DNA from: an uncultured Arenicella sp. | GTDB lineage: Bacteria > Pseudomonadota > Gammaproteobacteria > Arenicellales > Arenicellaceae | DNA: 37,940 nt | Direction: 5' to 3' | Assembly (NCBI GenBank): GCA_937918955.1 | Contig: CAKZRZ010000278.1 | Location: 1 to 37,940, forward strand | Shown: one piece after another, positions 1-9,739 of the stretch | How positions within the stretch are numbered: the stretch's first letter is position 1 | How the letters are laid out: every line of letters starts with the position of its first letter | The notes under the pieces: model-generated | The model's database searches: none | Told to the model about the DNA's origin: nothing | Seen by the model: only the letters and a program-made list of their open reading frames with translations | Translations under genes and position numbers: made by a program

Positions 1-42
1 TTAAAAGAGAGCTCAGTAAAACATTTTATCTTCCCAGACAAT

Positions 43-798
43 TTACTGGCCTCGCTGCCGAACAACCTCGTACAAGCAAATACCTGTGGCAACCGATACA
101 TTCAAGCTCGAAACTACGCTTCCGGCCATTGGTATTTTAACGAGTGAGTCGCATTTTTTTTCGGTTAAATTTCGCATCCCTTTGCCTTCGGCTCCCATAA
201 CAATCGCTAAAGGCCCGTCCAGCTTCTCTTGGTAGATCGAATGACTTGCTTTGTCGGAAGTGCCGATCATCCAAATACCCAATTGCTGAAGCTTCTCCAT
301 GCTGCGTGCCAAATTAGTCACTCGAAATATCGGCATTGTTTCAGTGGCGCCACTGGCGACTTTCTGAACTACTGGCGTCATTGGACTAGCATTGTCTTTA
401 GCAACAACGACCGCATTAGCACCCGCAGCATCAGCAGTTCGCAAACAAGCGCCGAAATTATGCGGGTCTTGGACTTGATCAAGTATCAGTAATAGCGGTG
501 GTTTCTCGCTATCTAGTTTTTTAATAAACGCTTCGAGTTCTTTATCACCACCATCGTGCTTTGGCCTTGCCTGAAGTGCGACACCTTGATTTTGCTCTGA
601 ACCGCAACGTCGAGCCAATTCTCTTTTATCTACCCTTTGCACTGGCAGGCCAAGTTGTTGCATTTGATCGATAATGCTTCGTTGAGATTCACTATTGGAA
701 TTAATACTCACCCAGAGAGCGACTGCACGTTCAGGGTTGATTGCAAGCACTGCGTTTACAGCATGGTGACCAAGCACCCAAGATAGTTGTTGAGCCAT
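43..798 (-). CDS. rlmB: 23S rRNA (guanosine-2251-2'-O)-methyltransferase RlmB
   Basis: A SpoU/TrmH-family (SPOUT) methyltransferase of 251 aa, the usual length for RlmB, which 2'-O-methylates G2251 in the P loop of 23S rRNA using SAM. The N-terminal substrate-binding part (about 1-80) includes the family start WVLGHHAV. The three SpoU motifs are all visible in the C-terminal domain: LDQVQDPHNFGACLRTADA near residue 106, IVMGAEGKGMR near 199, and IPMAGSVVSSLNVSVATG near 223, which supplies the knotted SAM site. The ATG overlaps the last base of the rnr stop codon (TAATG), so the two genes are probably translationally coupled in one transcript. The rnr-rlmB pair is conserved in gammaproteobacteria. 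Identification is secure; the rRNA position is taken from the family. Confidence 0.96.
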   Translation of the reverse strand: MAQQLSWVLGHHAVNAVLAINPERAVALWVSINSNSESQRSIIDQMQQLGLPVQRVDKRELARRCGSEQNQGVALQARPKHDGGDKELEAFIKKLDSEKPPLLLILDQVQDPHNFGACLRTADAAGANAVVVAKDNASPMTPVVQKVASGATETMPIFRVTNLARSMEKLQQLGIWMIGTSDKASHSIYQEKLDGPLAIVMGAEGKGMRNLTEKKCDSLVKIPMAGSVVSSLNVSVATGICLYEVVRQRGQ

Positions 799-3119
799 TA
801 TTTACGTTTTTTATTCTTGCTTGATTTAGAGCTGCTTGATTTAGAGCTGTTAGATTTGCTGTAAGGCTTTGCTTTGCCAGCCGACTTTTTACCTGACGGC
901 TTAGAGTATCCGCCTTTCTTTGAACCGGACTTAAACTGCTTTCCTCGGCCAAACTTCTCATTCTTAACATCGGTTAGAGAGAAGTCTATGCGCCCCTGCT
1001 CCATATCTACGCGCGCTACTTGCACTTCTAAGCGATCACCACTTTGATACACCTTGCCACTGTTCTCGCCAACCAATTGACGTTTATCGGCATTGAAATG
1101 GTAATAGTCTTGACCGAGAGAGGTTATGTGCACCAGTCCATCAATGTAAAACTCTTCTAACTCTACGAATATTCCAAACTCGGTTGCGGTAGAGACCACA
1201 CCGAAAAAATTATCGCCAATCTTATGACTCATAAATTCGCATTTTAGCCACTGAATAGCTTCGCGAGTTGCAGCTTCTGCTCGACGTTCGGTAGTCGATG
1301 TTTGTTCCGCTGTTTTCTCCACTTGAAGGAACTTATCGTCACTATCTTGCAAGTCAGGATTATCAAGTAATCGACGAATCTGACGATGAACAATAAGATC
1401 TGAGTAGCGTCTAATTGGCGAAGTGAAATGTGTATATGAATCAAAATCTAAGGCGAAATGCCCTGTATTTTCAACATCATAGCGAGCTTGCTTCATGCTT
1501 CGTAACAAGCTTGTCTGTACGATCTTAGCGACAATGGGGTCGTCTACTTTATTGATCACTTCTTGAAAATGCTTGGCCGAAGGTTGCTCGCCACCACCTA
1601 GTAACAATTTGAACTGGCGTAAAAACACTCTTGCATCGGCGATCTTATCTTCATCGGGCGCGTCATGAACCCGATAAATACCGGCGGCACCAGAATCATC
1701 CAACATCAAGGACGCGCAAATATTTGCGGCTAACATGCATTCCTCAATTAAGCGATGAGCATTGTTTCGCTCACGAGCCTCAACTCGTTCGATCTTTCGC
1801 TCTTCATCGAAAATAATAATAGGCTCGGGAATCTCAAACTCGATAGTACCAGTGACTCGGCGGCGCCCACCTAACTTTTGGGACAAGACATAGAGATCAT
1901 GAATTGATTGTTGTAAGCCTTCTTCAATTGAAGATTTTTCAGCATCCCCTTCGATTAAGGCAGCGACCTGCGTATAGGTCAATCGAGCGTGCGAGAACAT
2001 CACCGCTTGATAGAAATCATAGCTTTCGATTTCACCATTGTTATCGACAATCATGTCACAAACAAAGCAGAGACGGTTTACCTTAGGATTGAGTGAACAC
2101 AAGCCATTTGATAACACCTCAGGAAGCATTGGAATCACATTATTCGGAAAATACACCGACGTGCCGCGTTGCCATGCTTCTTGATCTAACGGGCTTTGCT
2201 CTTTGACATAGCTTGAAACATCGGCAATCGCAACAAGCAATCGGTTACGGCCATTTGCCAGGGGTTGGCAATATACCGCATCATCAAAATCACGAGCATC
2301 TTCACCGTCGATAGTAACCAGAGGTAGATCTCTAATGTCTCTACGGCCTGCAAAGTCTTTTTCAGTAACTTCTTCATCAAATGAAGCTATTTGGCTTTCG
2401 ACGCTGCTTGGCCATTCATGCGGCAATTGATGTTTACGAATGGCAATTTCAATTTCCATACCTGGCGACATGTAGTCACCGAGTACCTCAGTAATTTCAC
2501 CTAAGGGTTGAAAGTTCTTGGTCGGATGCTTGGTAATGGTTATCGCCACAACCTGACCGTGCTGAGCATTCATTGTGTGCTCAGGAAGCACGTACACATC
2601 TTGCCCTATGCGCTGATCATCAGGTACCACAAAGTGAATATTGCTCTCGTTAAAGTAACGCCCAACAATGCTTAGGTTACCTCTTTCAACAATATCGGTG
2701 ATTTGACCAAACAACTTTTGCCGACGGTCTCGACCCGTGATACGCACATTAACGATGTCGTTATGCAACACCTCACGCATTTCATGCGATCGCAAGAACA
2801 CCTTCTCGCGGGTTTCATCGGTGAGCACATAACCATGACCATCAACGTGGCCAACAACGCGACCTCGGTGTTCGACAATCGCGTGTTTCATTGCCCATCG
2901 GTGTTTGCTTAGCTGTGATACTTTGCCGTCGTCACGTAGCGCTTCTAAGATTTCGAATGTTTCTTGTCGACCTTCCTTGCCGACTCGGCCTAGCGTCTCT
3001 GCGATGGCCTTGGTGTTCGCAGGCTCTGTGCGCTGCGATAAATATTTTAAAACAATGTCGGTACTTAACCGTTTATGCTTTCGTGTAGATTGTTTCTTAT
3101 TTTTGTTACTTTTACTCAA
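798..3119 (-). CDS. rnr: Ribonuclease R (3'-5' exoribonuclease)
   Basis: RNase R, 773 aa, degrades structured RNA processively from the 3' end and takes part in rRNA and tmRNA-linked quality control. Domains in order: N-terminal winged-helix region (about 20-85), cold-shock/OB domains (about 85-240), RNB catalytic domain starting with DGEDARDFDDAVYC, whose metal-binding acidic residues are D271, D277, D279 and D280, an S1 domain (about 640-725), and a Lys/Ser-rich basic tail that in the family helps unwind and bind RNA. The start is TTG at 3119: an in-frame TAA lies two codons upstream (TAA AAT TTG) and the next Met is residue 77, inside the domain. An AGGA lies about 13 bases upstream of the TTG. 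It overlaps rlmB by one base. A perfect TATAAT lies upstream, so it probably has its own promoter downstream of purA. Confidence 0.96.
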   Translation of the reverse strand: MSKSNKNKKQSTRKHKRLSTDIVLKYLSQRTEPANTKAIAETLGRVGKEGRQETFEILEALRDDGKVSQLSKHRWAMKHAIVEHRGRVVGHVDGHGYVLTDETREKVFLRSHEMREVLHNDIVNVRITGRDRRQKLFGQITDIVERGNLSIVGRYFNESNIHFVVPDDQRIGQDVYVLPEHTMNAQHGQVVAITITKHPTKNFQPLGEITEVLGDYMSPGMEIEIAIRKHQLPHEWPSSVESQIASFDEEVTEKDFAGRRDIRDLPLVTIDGEDARDFDDAVYCQPLANGRNRLLVAIADVSSYVKEQSPLDQEAWQRGTSVYFPNNVIPMLPEVLSNGLCSLNPKVNRLCFVCDMIVDNNGEIESYDFYQAVMFSHARLTYTQVAALIEGDAEKSSIEEGLQQSIHDLYVLSQKLGGRRRVTGTIEFEIPEPIIIFDEERKIERVEARERNNAHRLIEECMLAANICASLMLDDSGAAGIYRVHDAPDEDKIADARVFLRQFKLLLGGGEQPSAKHFQEVINKVDDPIVAKIVQTSLLRSMKQARYDVENTGHFALDFDSYTHFTSPIRRYSDLIVHRQIRRLLDNPDLQDSDDKFLQVEKTAEQTSTTERRAEAATREAIQWLKCEFMSHKIGDNFFGVVSTATEFGIFVELEEFYIDGLVHITSLGQDYYHFNADKRQLVGENSGKVYQSGDRLEVQVARVDMEQGRIDFSLTDVKNEKFGRGKQFKSGSKKGGYSKPSGKKSAGKAKPYSKSNSSKSSSSKSSKNKKRK

Positions 3120-3191
3120 ATTTTATTCTTTTTCCTAATTTCTCTTTTGTAGAGCCGCAGGCGCAACACTACGCCGCGGGCGCTTCTATTT

Positions 3192-3197
3192 ATTATA
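3192..3197 (-). promoter_or_regulatory. Candidate -10 element for rnr-rlmB
   Basis: A perfect TATAAT on the minus strand in the 113-base space between purA and rnr, within CTTTCTATAATAAATAG. I see no good -35 at the usual spacing, so confidence is moderate. Downstream of it, before the TTG start, a GC-rich imperfect hairpin (about 3153-3182) would lie in the rnr leader; it has no U-run and is not an obvious terminator. Confidence 0.45.
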
Positions 3198-3232
3198 GAA
3201 AGCACGCGACGATCGCGTTTTGCCTGTGAGGC

Positions 3233-4537
<1,305 letters not shown>

Positions 4538-4598
4538 CTAACGTAAATCAGCCGCTTTAATTGTTTTAATAATTATTTCTTTGAAAAACGTGATTTAA

Positions 4599-5561
4599 TT
4601 AGCCAAGTTTTACCAAGGTTTTTAAATCAGCGCTAAACCCTGTTGCAGGTCGTGCTCGGCCAAATTGTTTGCCAATTCGGTCATAGCGGCCGCCTTGCGC
4701 TACTGTACGGCCTCTTCCCGCCACAAAGGCATTGAAGGTCAAACCCGTGTGATAGCGGTAACCAAGCACGTCAGCCAAATCTATATGCAGATTTAAATAA
4801 GCATCCGCACTCAAATGGCCGACCACATTATTAAGCTGCGCTAAAGAGTCGGCGATTGCTTGATTAGACTCAAATACAGCTTGAGCCTCTTCAACGGTTT
4901 TCACTGAACCGGCTAATCCTAACAATTTCTCAAAAGGTTGAATGTCAATCTGAGCTGACAAGTCTTGTAAATCTGGCGTCGATTTTCTCAATAGAACATC
5001 ACGTAAGCTTTGTTCAATTGGACCTTGTATACCTTGCTCTTCAATCAGCGCTCGATAAATACCAACGTGACCCAAGCTCAAGGTTAAATCTTTAGCATTG
5101 CTCAAACGCAGTGCTGTAAGCATCGCATCGATCACTTCAATATCAGCGCTTTCATCTTCGATTCCGAATATCTCAGCGCCAATTTGTAGCAACTCACGTT
5201 GGCCTCCCATTTGAGACGGCTGTGTACGCAGCACAGTGCCAGCGTAACAGAGCTTATTTATCGCAATATCAGATAAGTAATGAGAATCTATGCGTGCAAT
5301 TTGCGGCGTGATATCGGCTCGAATGCCCAACATACGATGCGTATGCTGATCCATAAACTTATACGTTTGAGTATCTAGCTCTTCGCCTGTTCCTGTTAGC
5401 AAAGAATCTAAAAATTCCATCACTGGTGGCATCACCAATTGAAAACCACGGCTGATTAGGTCATCAGTAACACTGCGTCGCAGCATCTCCAACTTAATCG
5501 CCTCGTCTGGCAGAATTTCTTCAACACCTTCTGGTAGAAGCCAGTTAGCGTCATTGACCAT
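4599..5561 (-). CDS. hisZ: ATP phosphoribosyltransferase regulatory subunit HisZ
   Basis: A paralogue of histidyl-tRNA synthetase that has only the class II catalytic fold and no anticodon-binding domain (320 aa against about 420 for HisRS). HisZ forms a hetero-octamer with short-form HisG and gives it feedback inhibition by histidine at the first step of histidine synthesis. Visible class II remnants are the motif-2-like GGQRELLQIGAEIFG near 142-156 and the C-terminal GGRYDRIGKQFGRARPATGF. Its presence implies a short HisG elsewhere in the genome. Start ATG at 5561 with AGAAGG about 8 bases upstream. A terminator separates it from hflC, and a perfect TATAAT upstream suggests it begins the hisZ-purA transcript. 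Confidence 0.93.
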   Translation of the reverse strand: MVNDANWLLPEGVEEILPDEAIKLEMLRRSVTDDLISRGFQLVMPPVMEFLDSLLTGTGEELDTQTYKFMDQHTHRMLGIRADITPQIARIDSHYLSDIAINKLCYAGTVLRTQPSQMGGQRELLQIGAEIFGIEDESADIEVIDAMLTALRLSNAKDLTLSLGHVGIYRALIEEQGIQGPIEQSLRDVLLRKSTPDLQDLSAQIDIQPFEKLLGLAGSVKTVEEAQAVFESNQAIADSLAQLNNVVGHLSADAYLNLHIDLADVLGYRYHTGLTFNAFVAGRGRTVAQGGRYDRIGKQFGRARPATGFSADLKTLVKLG

Positions 5562-5604
5562 GGCGAATCGCCTTCTTGGAAAGAGTCTGGTTAATTACGA
5601 GCGG

Positions 5605-5610
5605 ATTATA
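5605..5610 (-). promoter_or_regulatory. Candidate -10 element for hisZ-purA
   Basis: A perfect TATAAT (within GACGTATAATCCGC) on the minus strand, 44 bases upstream of the hisZ ATG and downstream of the hflC terminator. The -35 side is poor (closest is TGTACT at 16 bases). The position between a terminator and the next gene makes a promoter here necessary in some form. Confidence 0.55.
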
Positions 5611-5696
5611 CGTCATGACGCTTTTTAGTACAGCACTGATAGTGAAAATCTCGCAAGCCAATCAAGACAGTCTCGACTTATCAACAAGACAAACAT

Positions 5697-5730
5697 AAAA
5701 AAGCCCCTGCTTCGACGCAGAGGCTTTTTA
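5697..5730 (-). terminator. Rho-independent terminator after hflC
   Basis: Hairpin of 8 bp (AAAAAGCC/GGCTTTTT, 5698-5705 with 5722-5729) plus an inner 4-bp stem (CTGC/GCAG), one mismatch between them and a 6-base loop. The A/T flanks give a U-run on either strand. It closes the hfq-hflX-hflK-hflC side of the minus-strand series. Confidence 0.88.
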
Positions 5731-5746
5731 TAATTCAAGCTCAACC

Positions 5747-6616
5747 TTATTTGGTTGTTGAATTAAAGTGCTTAAAGAAATCAGAGTTCGGGTCGAGAAT
5801 AATTAAATCACCCGATGAATTGAACGTATTCTTATAAGCGCCCAAGCTTCGATAAAACTCGTAAAAGGCTTCGTCTTGACCAAATGAATCAGCGTAGATT
5901 TTGGTTGCAGAAGCATCTGCATCACCGCGTGTTAACTGCGCTTTTTTCTCGGCTTCAGCGACCAACTCAACCTTTTCACGATCAGCGTTTGCTTTAATTT
6001 CAATCGCTTTCTCATTACCTTCTGCGCGATATTCGTTAGCAATACGTTGGCGTTCTGAGCGCATACGCTCATACACATTTGACTGAATCTGATCGGCCAA
6101 ATCAACACGTTTTAAACGTACATCAACAACCTCAACGCCAATTGAGATAGCCTCTTCAACAATCGCCGCTTGCACGACATTCATGATTTCGATTCGATCG
6201 CCCGCGACCACATCAGCAATTGAACGCTTAGCAATTTGCGCTTTCAGGCTGTTGTTAATCTTTTGCTCGAGACGATTCTCGGCGTTAGCTCGTGTTTTAA
6301 CCGATTTAAAATAGGTTTGAAGATCTTTAATTCGCCATTTAACAAAGCTGTCGACTAGCAATTCTTCTTTATTAACCGTGATAAAGCGTTCTGGCGAACG
6401 GTCCATCGTCTGGATGCGAACATCATAGGTTTGAATCGTATTCACAAATGGCATCTTGAAATTGATACCAGGTTGCAATTCCTCACCCGAGAACTCACCA
6501 AATTGGAACTTGAGACCACGTTCCCACTCGTTAACTGTAAACACGGTACTGGCAAAAACCACAATCGAGATGACTAGGGCAATAACGATGCCCATTAAAA
6601 ATTTATCAGATTTCAT
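5747..6616 (-). CDS. hflC: Band 7/SPFH membrane protein HflC
   Basis: One of the two subunits of the HflK-HflC complex that surrounds the membrane protease FtsH and modulates its access to substrates. 289 aa: one N-terminal membrane segment (about 8-27, FLMGIVIALVISIVVFASTVF), then a periplasmic SPFH/band 7 domain (ERGLKFQFGEFSGEELQPGINF near 34) and an Ala/Glu/Lys-rich helical stretch (about 180-245) typical of the family coiled coil. The stop of hflK is directly followed by this ATG. Its strong ribosome binding site GGGGAGG is written inside the last Arg-Gly codons of hflK, so coupled translation and matched subunit supply are likely. Confidence 0.95.
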   Translation of the reverse strand: MKSDKFLMGIVIALVISIVVFASTVFTVNEWERGLKFQFGEFSGEELQPGINFKMPFVNTIQTYDVRIQTMDRSPERFITVNKEELLVDSFVKWRIKDLQTYFKSVKTRANAENRLEQKINNSLKAQIAKRSIADVVAGDRIEIMNVVQAAIVEEAISIGVEVVDVRLKRVDLADQIQSNVYERMRSERQRIANEYRAEGNEKAIEIKANADREKVELVAEAEKKAQLTRGDADASATKIYADSFGQDEAFYEFYRSLGAYKNTFNSSGDLIILDPNSDFFKHFNSTTK

Positions 6617-7807
6617 TTATCGACCTCCCCGGCGCGTAGTTGTTGTTGTCGTGCGAGGTGTTTCTTTTTGCGATTGAGCCGGAGGCAACACATCGTCTCG
6701 TCGAGTCGTTGCTGATGACGCATTACGGCGCTGGTTATTCTCAACAATCTTATCAATTGGCAAATACATCAAGCTATTGCCACCGGCATCTTGATCCATC
6801 AGCACTTTACTGCTTTCTGTAAGCACATCTTCCATAGTTTCAATATATAAACGCGTTTTAGTAATGGCTGGCGCTTTTTGATACTCGGCCAAAATCTTAT
6901 TAAAACGTTCGGCTTCACCTGTGGCTTCAGCGACAACCTTAGCTTTGTAAGCTTCGGCTTCTTGTAGAATACGAGCTGCTTCACCACGCGCATTTGGCAC
7001 TAATTTTTTCGCATAAGCTTCAGCTTGGTTAGTCAACTTGGTTCTATCTTGGTCGGCTCGTACAACGTCATCAAACGCATCACGCACTTGCAATGGCGGC
7101 TTGGCGTCTTGAATCTCGATCGACTGAACCTGTATGCCGGTTTTATAACGGTCTAATACATTTTGCAGTAACTCTTTGGTTTCAGTGTCCACTACCGCGC
7201 GACCGGTAGTTAGTAGCTCATCCATGTTTGTACTACCCACAACTTCGCGCAGAGCACTTTCAGTAGCACTTCGCACCACTCGATCCAACTCACCGGGGTT
7301 AAAAATATCACCAACATTGAATACTAAGTCTTCTATCGACTTGATTGTATATTGCACCGCCATGGTTACATCTACGATGTTTTGATCGCGCGTAAGCATA
7401 AGGGCTTCTTTAAGTTCAGGAGTATTGTTTCGATAGCCGACCTCAACAGTCCTTACTTGTTGGGTATCAATGACGATCTTCTCTTCCAACGGCCAGACTA
7501 CGAAATTCAAACCTGCACCAACAGTTTGCTTAAACTTGCCGAAGCGCAATTCTATACTTTCATTACCCTCATCAACCTGATAAAGAGACTGAAATAGCCA
7601 GTAAACCACAGCTATCAGAAGAATAAGCAACCAAGGCGAGAACATACCATTGCCTTTACCGTTGCTGCCGCCGCCACCGCCAAAACGTTTGCGGACATTG
7701 TCGATTATTTGATCTAGGTCAGGGTTTTGACTACCCTTATTTTTATTACCGTTACCCCAAGGGTCGCGGTTTCCAGAATTGCCTGAGCCAGGTTCATTCC
7801 AAGGCAT
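6617..7807 (-). CDS. hflK: Band 7/SPFH membrane protein HflK
   Basis: Partner of HflC in the FtsH-associated microdomain complex. 396 aa: a cytoplasmic N-terminus rich in Gly, Asn and Pro (MPWNEPGSGNSGNRDPWGNG), a poly-Gly stretch near 44-48, one membrane segment (about 58-74, WLLILLIAVVYWLFQSL), an SPFH domain, a long Ala/Glu-rich helical region, and a Thr/Arg-rich C-terminal tail ending RRGGR. The poly-Gly and proline-rich N-terminus is normal for HflK. ATG start with GGAG about 10 bases upstream. It lies 93 bases after hflX in the conserved hfq-hflX-hflK-hflC order. Confidence 0.95.
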   Translation of the reverse strand: MPWNEPGSGNSGNRDPWGNGNKNKGSQNPDLDQIIDNVRKRFGGGGGSNGKGNGMFSPWLLILLIAVVYWLFQSLYQVDEGNESIELRFGKFKQTVGAGLNFVVWPLEEKIVIDTQQVRTVEVGYRNNTPELKEALMLTRDQNIVDVTMAVQYTIKSIEDLVFNVGDIFNPGELDRVVRSATESALREVVGSTNMDELLTTGRAVVDTETKELLQNVLDRYKTGIQVQSIEIQDAKPPLQVRDAFDDVVRADQDRTKLTNQAEAYAKKLVPNARGEAARILQEAEAYKAKVVAEATGEAERFNKILAEYQKAPAITKTRLYIETMEDVLTESSKVLMDQDAGGNSLMYLPIDKIVENNQRRNASSATTRRDDVLPPAQSQKETPRTTTTTTRRGGR

Positions 7808-7900
7808 GTTTCATTTCTCCAAAAGGGAATAATAAGACGTTAAGATAATTGTTGCGTAGTTTAGCAAAGTTATAGTGATTAGCTTGCCTACATACAAGGC

Positions 7901-9184
7901 TTAAAGCTGTTTAATTTCGGTAATATCATTTTGTTTCTTCAACCAGCCCAAATCCGCCGGAGATAACTCGAGAGTAAGGCTAAATGAGCCATCATCATTG
8001 ACAAGCTCCTGTTTAATTACACTTTTTTGATACAAAGCAGCTCTTAACTTACCATTACTGGCAGGCAAAGTGAGCTGGCAGCGCGTGTGTAATAACGATA
8101 GATGCTCGGTAATCGCATCAAGCAACAAATCCACTCCCTCGCCTGTGTGCGCCGAAAGCCACACATCGGTGACCAGTCCTTTATCGTTTCGTTTAAACTT
8201 TGGCGACGAATCATTCAAATCTATCTTATTGAACACCATTATGGTCGGAATGTCAGAGGCATCTATCTCACTCAGCACCTTGTTTACTTCGCTAATACAT
8301 TGTTCACGGTAATGACTTACTACGTCAACAACGTGCAAAAGAAGGTGCGCATTACTGACCTCTTCGAGCGTAGAGTGAAAGGCCTGAACCAATGAATGTG
8401 GCAGGTCACGAATAAATCCAACGGTATCAGACAGAATGCTAGTACCAAACTCTTCGAGTTCTACTCGACGCATCGTAGTGTCGAGTGTGGCGAACAATTG
8501 GTCCTGAGCGTAGACCTCAGCATTGGTAATGGTATTAAACAAGCTGGATTTACCGGCATTGGTATACCCTACCAGAGAAACTGTTGGGACCGGCACCTTT
8601 GCTCGTGACTTGCGACGCAGCTGACGTTGGGACGAAACCACATCAAGTCTCTTATTCAGAGCTTTTATTCGATGACCGATTAAGCGGCGATCGGTTTCTA
8701 ACTGAGTTTCACCAGGTCCACGCAAACCAATACCACCCTTCTGACGCTCCAGATGAGTCCAGCCGCGTACCAGTCGCGTAGAAATATGCTGTAGTTGAGC
8801 CAGCTCAACTTGCAACTTCCCTTCGTGGCTTGTTGCTCGTTGCGCAAAAATGTCTAAGATCAATCCAGTTCGATCTAGCACCCGCACCTTCAAGGCTCGC
8901 TCGAGGTTACGTTCTTGAATTGGGCTAACAGAGTGATTCAATATCACTAGGTCGATCTCGGCACTTTCGATCATTGCTTTGACTTCATCGACCTTGCCTT
9001 TGCCGATATAAGTAGAAGCATCCGGCGATCGTCGAAATGCGGTCATGGTATCAATAACAACAGCACCAGCTGACCCAGCAAGCAATTGAATTTCCTCAAG
9101 AATTTCTGCATCTTCTTGTGAGGTATCACGCTGATATACGATCAGAGCATTAGGTTGTTCTTTGGCTTCGGCTAGTTCGAACAC
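7901..9184 (-). CDS. hflX: GTPase HflX (ribosome-splitting factor)
   Basis: A TRAFAC GTPase that binds 50S subunits and splits stalled ribosomes, notably after heat stress. 427 aa. The N-terminal HflX domain includes GLRGPGETQLETDRR near 153-167, the family signature. The G domain has GYTNAGKSS (G1, K212), DTVGF (G3, 253-257) and NKID (G4, 319-322). The start is GTG at 9184: a TAA lies two codons upstream (TAA ATC GTG) and the next in-frame Met is about residue 47, inside the domain. There is no clear Shine-Dalgarno. An 11-codon reading frame and a small hairpin lie directly upstream (see findings). Gene order hfq-hflX-hflKC supports the assignment. Confidence 0.95.
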   Translation of the reverse strand: MFELAEAKEQPNALIVYQRDTSQEDAEILEEIQLLAGSAGAVVIDTMTAFRRSPDASTYIGKGKVDEVKAMIESAEIDLVILNHSVSPIQERNLERALKVRVLDRTGLILDIFAQRATSHEGKLQVELAQLQHISTRLVRGWTHLERQKGGIGLRGPGETQLETDRRLIGHRIKALNKRLDVVSSQRQLRRKSRAKVPVPTVSLVGYTNAGKSSLFNTITNAEVYAQDQLFATLDTTMRRVELEEFGTSILSDTVGFIRDLPHSLVQAFHSTLEEVSNAHLLLHVVDVVSHYREQCISEVNKVLSEIDASDIPTIMVFNKIDLNDSSPKFKRNDKGLVTDVWLSAHTGEGVDLLLDAITEHLSLLHTRCQLTLPASNGKLRAALYQKSVIKQELVNDDGSFSLTLELSPADLGWLKKQNDITEIKQL

Positions 9185-9502
9185 GATTTACTTGTAGAGG
9201 TAGCAGACCGTCATGCATAACATGAACGGCCTAAGGAGTTGAATAGTTTTTACGGAAAACCCTTTTGAGGGGCGAAGCTATGTGACTTATTAGGTCATTG
9301 TTAAACAAATAAAAGCTGCAGTAAATACAATAAATCCAGCAACGTCCAAGCACCACTCTGAGATATCAATAATCAGAGCTTAGTATTAGAGCACTTTGGT
9401 TCAGCTAGAAAAAGTCAGCGCAGTTTTTGGTATGTAGCACTGGACGTTTTGTCAAGTGGTCAATGTGATCGCTTGCAACGCTAGCGATCGAGACGAACTT
9501 TC
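9185..9502 (-). other. hfq-hflX intergenic region (318 bases)
   Basis: No gene seen. On the minus strand it holds, in order: a hairpin just after the hfq stop (GATCGCT/AGCGATC, 9467-9489, loop 9 bases, no U-run, so at most an RNA-stabilising or attenuating structure); a consensus TTGACA (9450-9455) with only a weak TACCAA at 17 bases (9427-9432), a possible hflX promoter; and near hflX a bulged hairpin (9208-9229) that covers the start of an 11-codon frame ending three bases before the hflX GTG. Confidence 0.4.
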
Positions 9503-9739
9503 TTATTCGCCTTCTTCGAAATCGATTCGGACGGCCTTTGACGGCACAACCGTAGAGACTGCGTGTTTGTAAATCATCTGGTTTACGGTGTTGCGAAGTA
9601 CAATTACGAACTGATCAAATGATTCAACTTGCCCTTGAAGTTTGATGCCGTTTACTAAATAAATTGATACTGGAATTCGTTCCTTTCTAAGCGCATTTAA
9701 GAACGGATCTTGAAGCGCTGTTCCTTTATTCTGTGCCAT
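9503..9739 (-). CDS. hfq: RNA chaperone Hfq
   Basis: Sm-like hexameric RNA chaperone that pairs small RNAs with mRNAs. 78 aa. Sm1 motif: [25 protein letters not shown] split over about 26-50; Sm2: [14 protein letters not shown] (57-70), with the poly-U-binding K58/H59 equivalent to E. coli K56/H57. Rim basic residues (R18, K19, R21) are kept. The acidic C-terminal tail (DFEEGE) is short, as in Pseudomonas, without the long disordered tail of E. coli. ATG start; the Shine-Dalgarno is weak in an A-rich leader. It is separated from miaA by an unusually long 552-base gap and so probably has its own promoter. Confidence 0.97.
   Translation of the reverse strand: MAQNKGTALQDPFLNALRKERIPVSIYLVNGIKLQGQVESFDQFVIVLRNTVNQMIYKHAVSTVVPSKAVRIDFEEGE

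Noticed and set aside
229-492. Other open frames lying opposite or within rlmB, rnr, purA, sucA, hrpA and similar genes
   Set aside because: They are antisense or out-of-frame readings of clear genes, with no ribosome binding sites or recognisable protein features.
9467-9489. Terminator after hfq
   Set aside because: The hairpin GATCGCT/AGCGATC is real, but no U-run follows on the minus strand, so I list it only as a structure.
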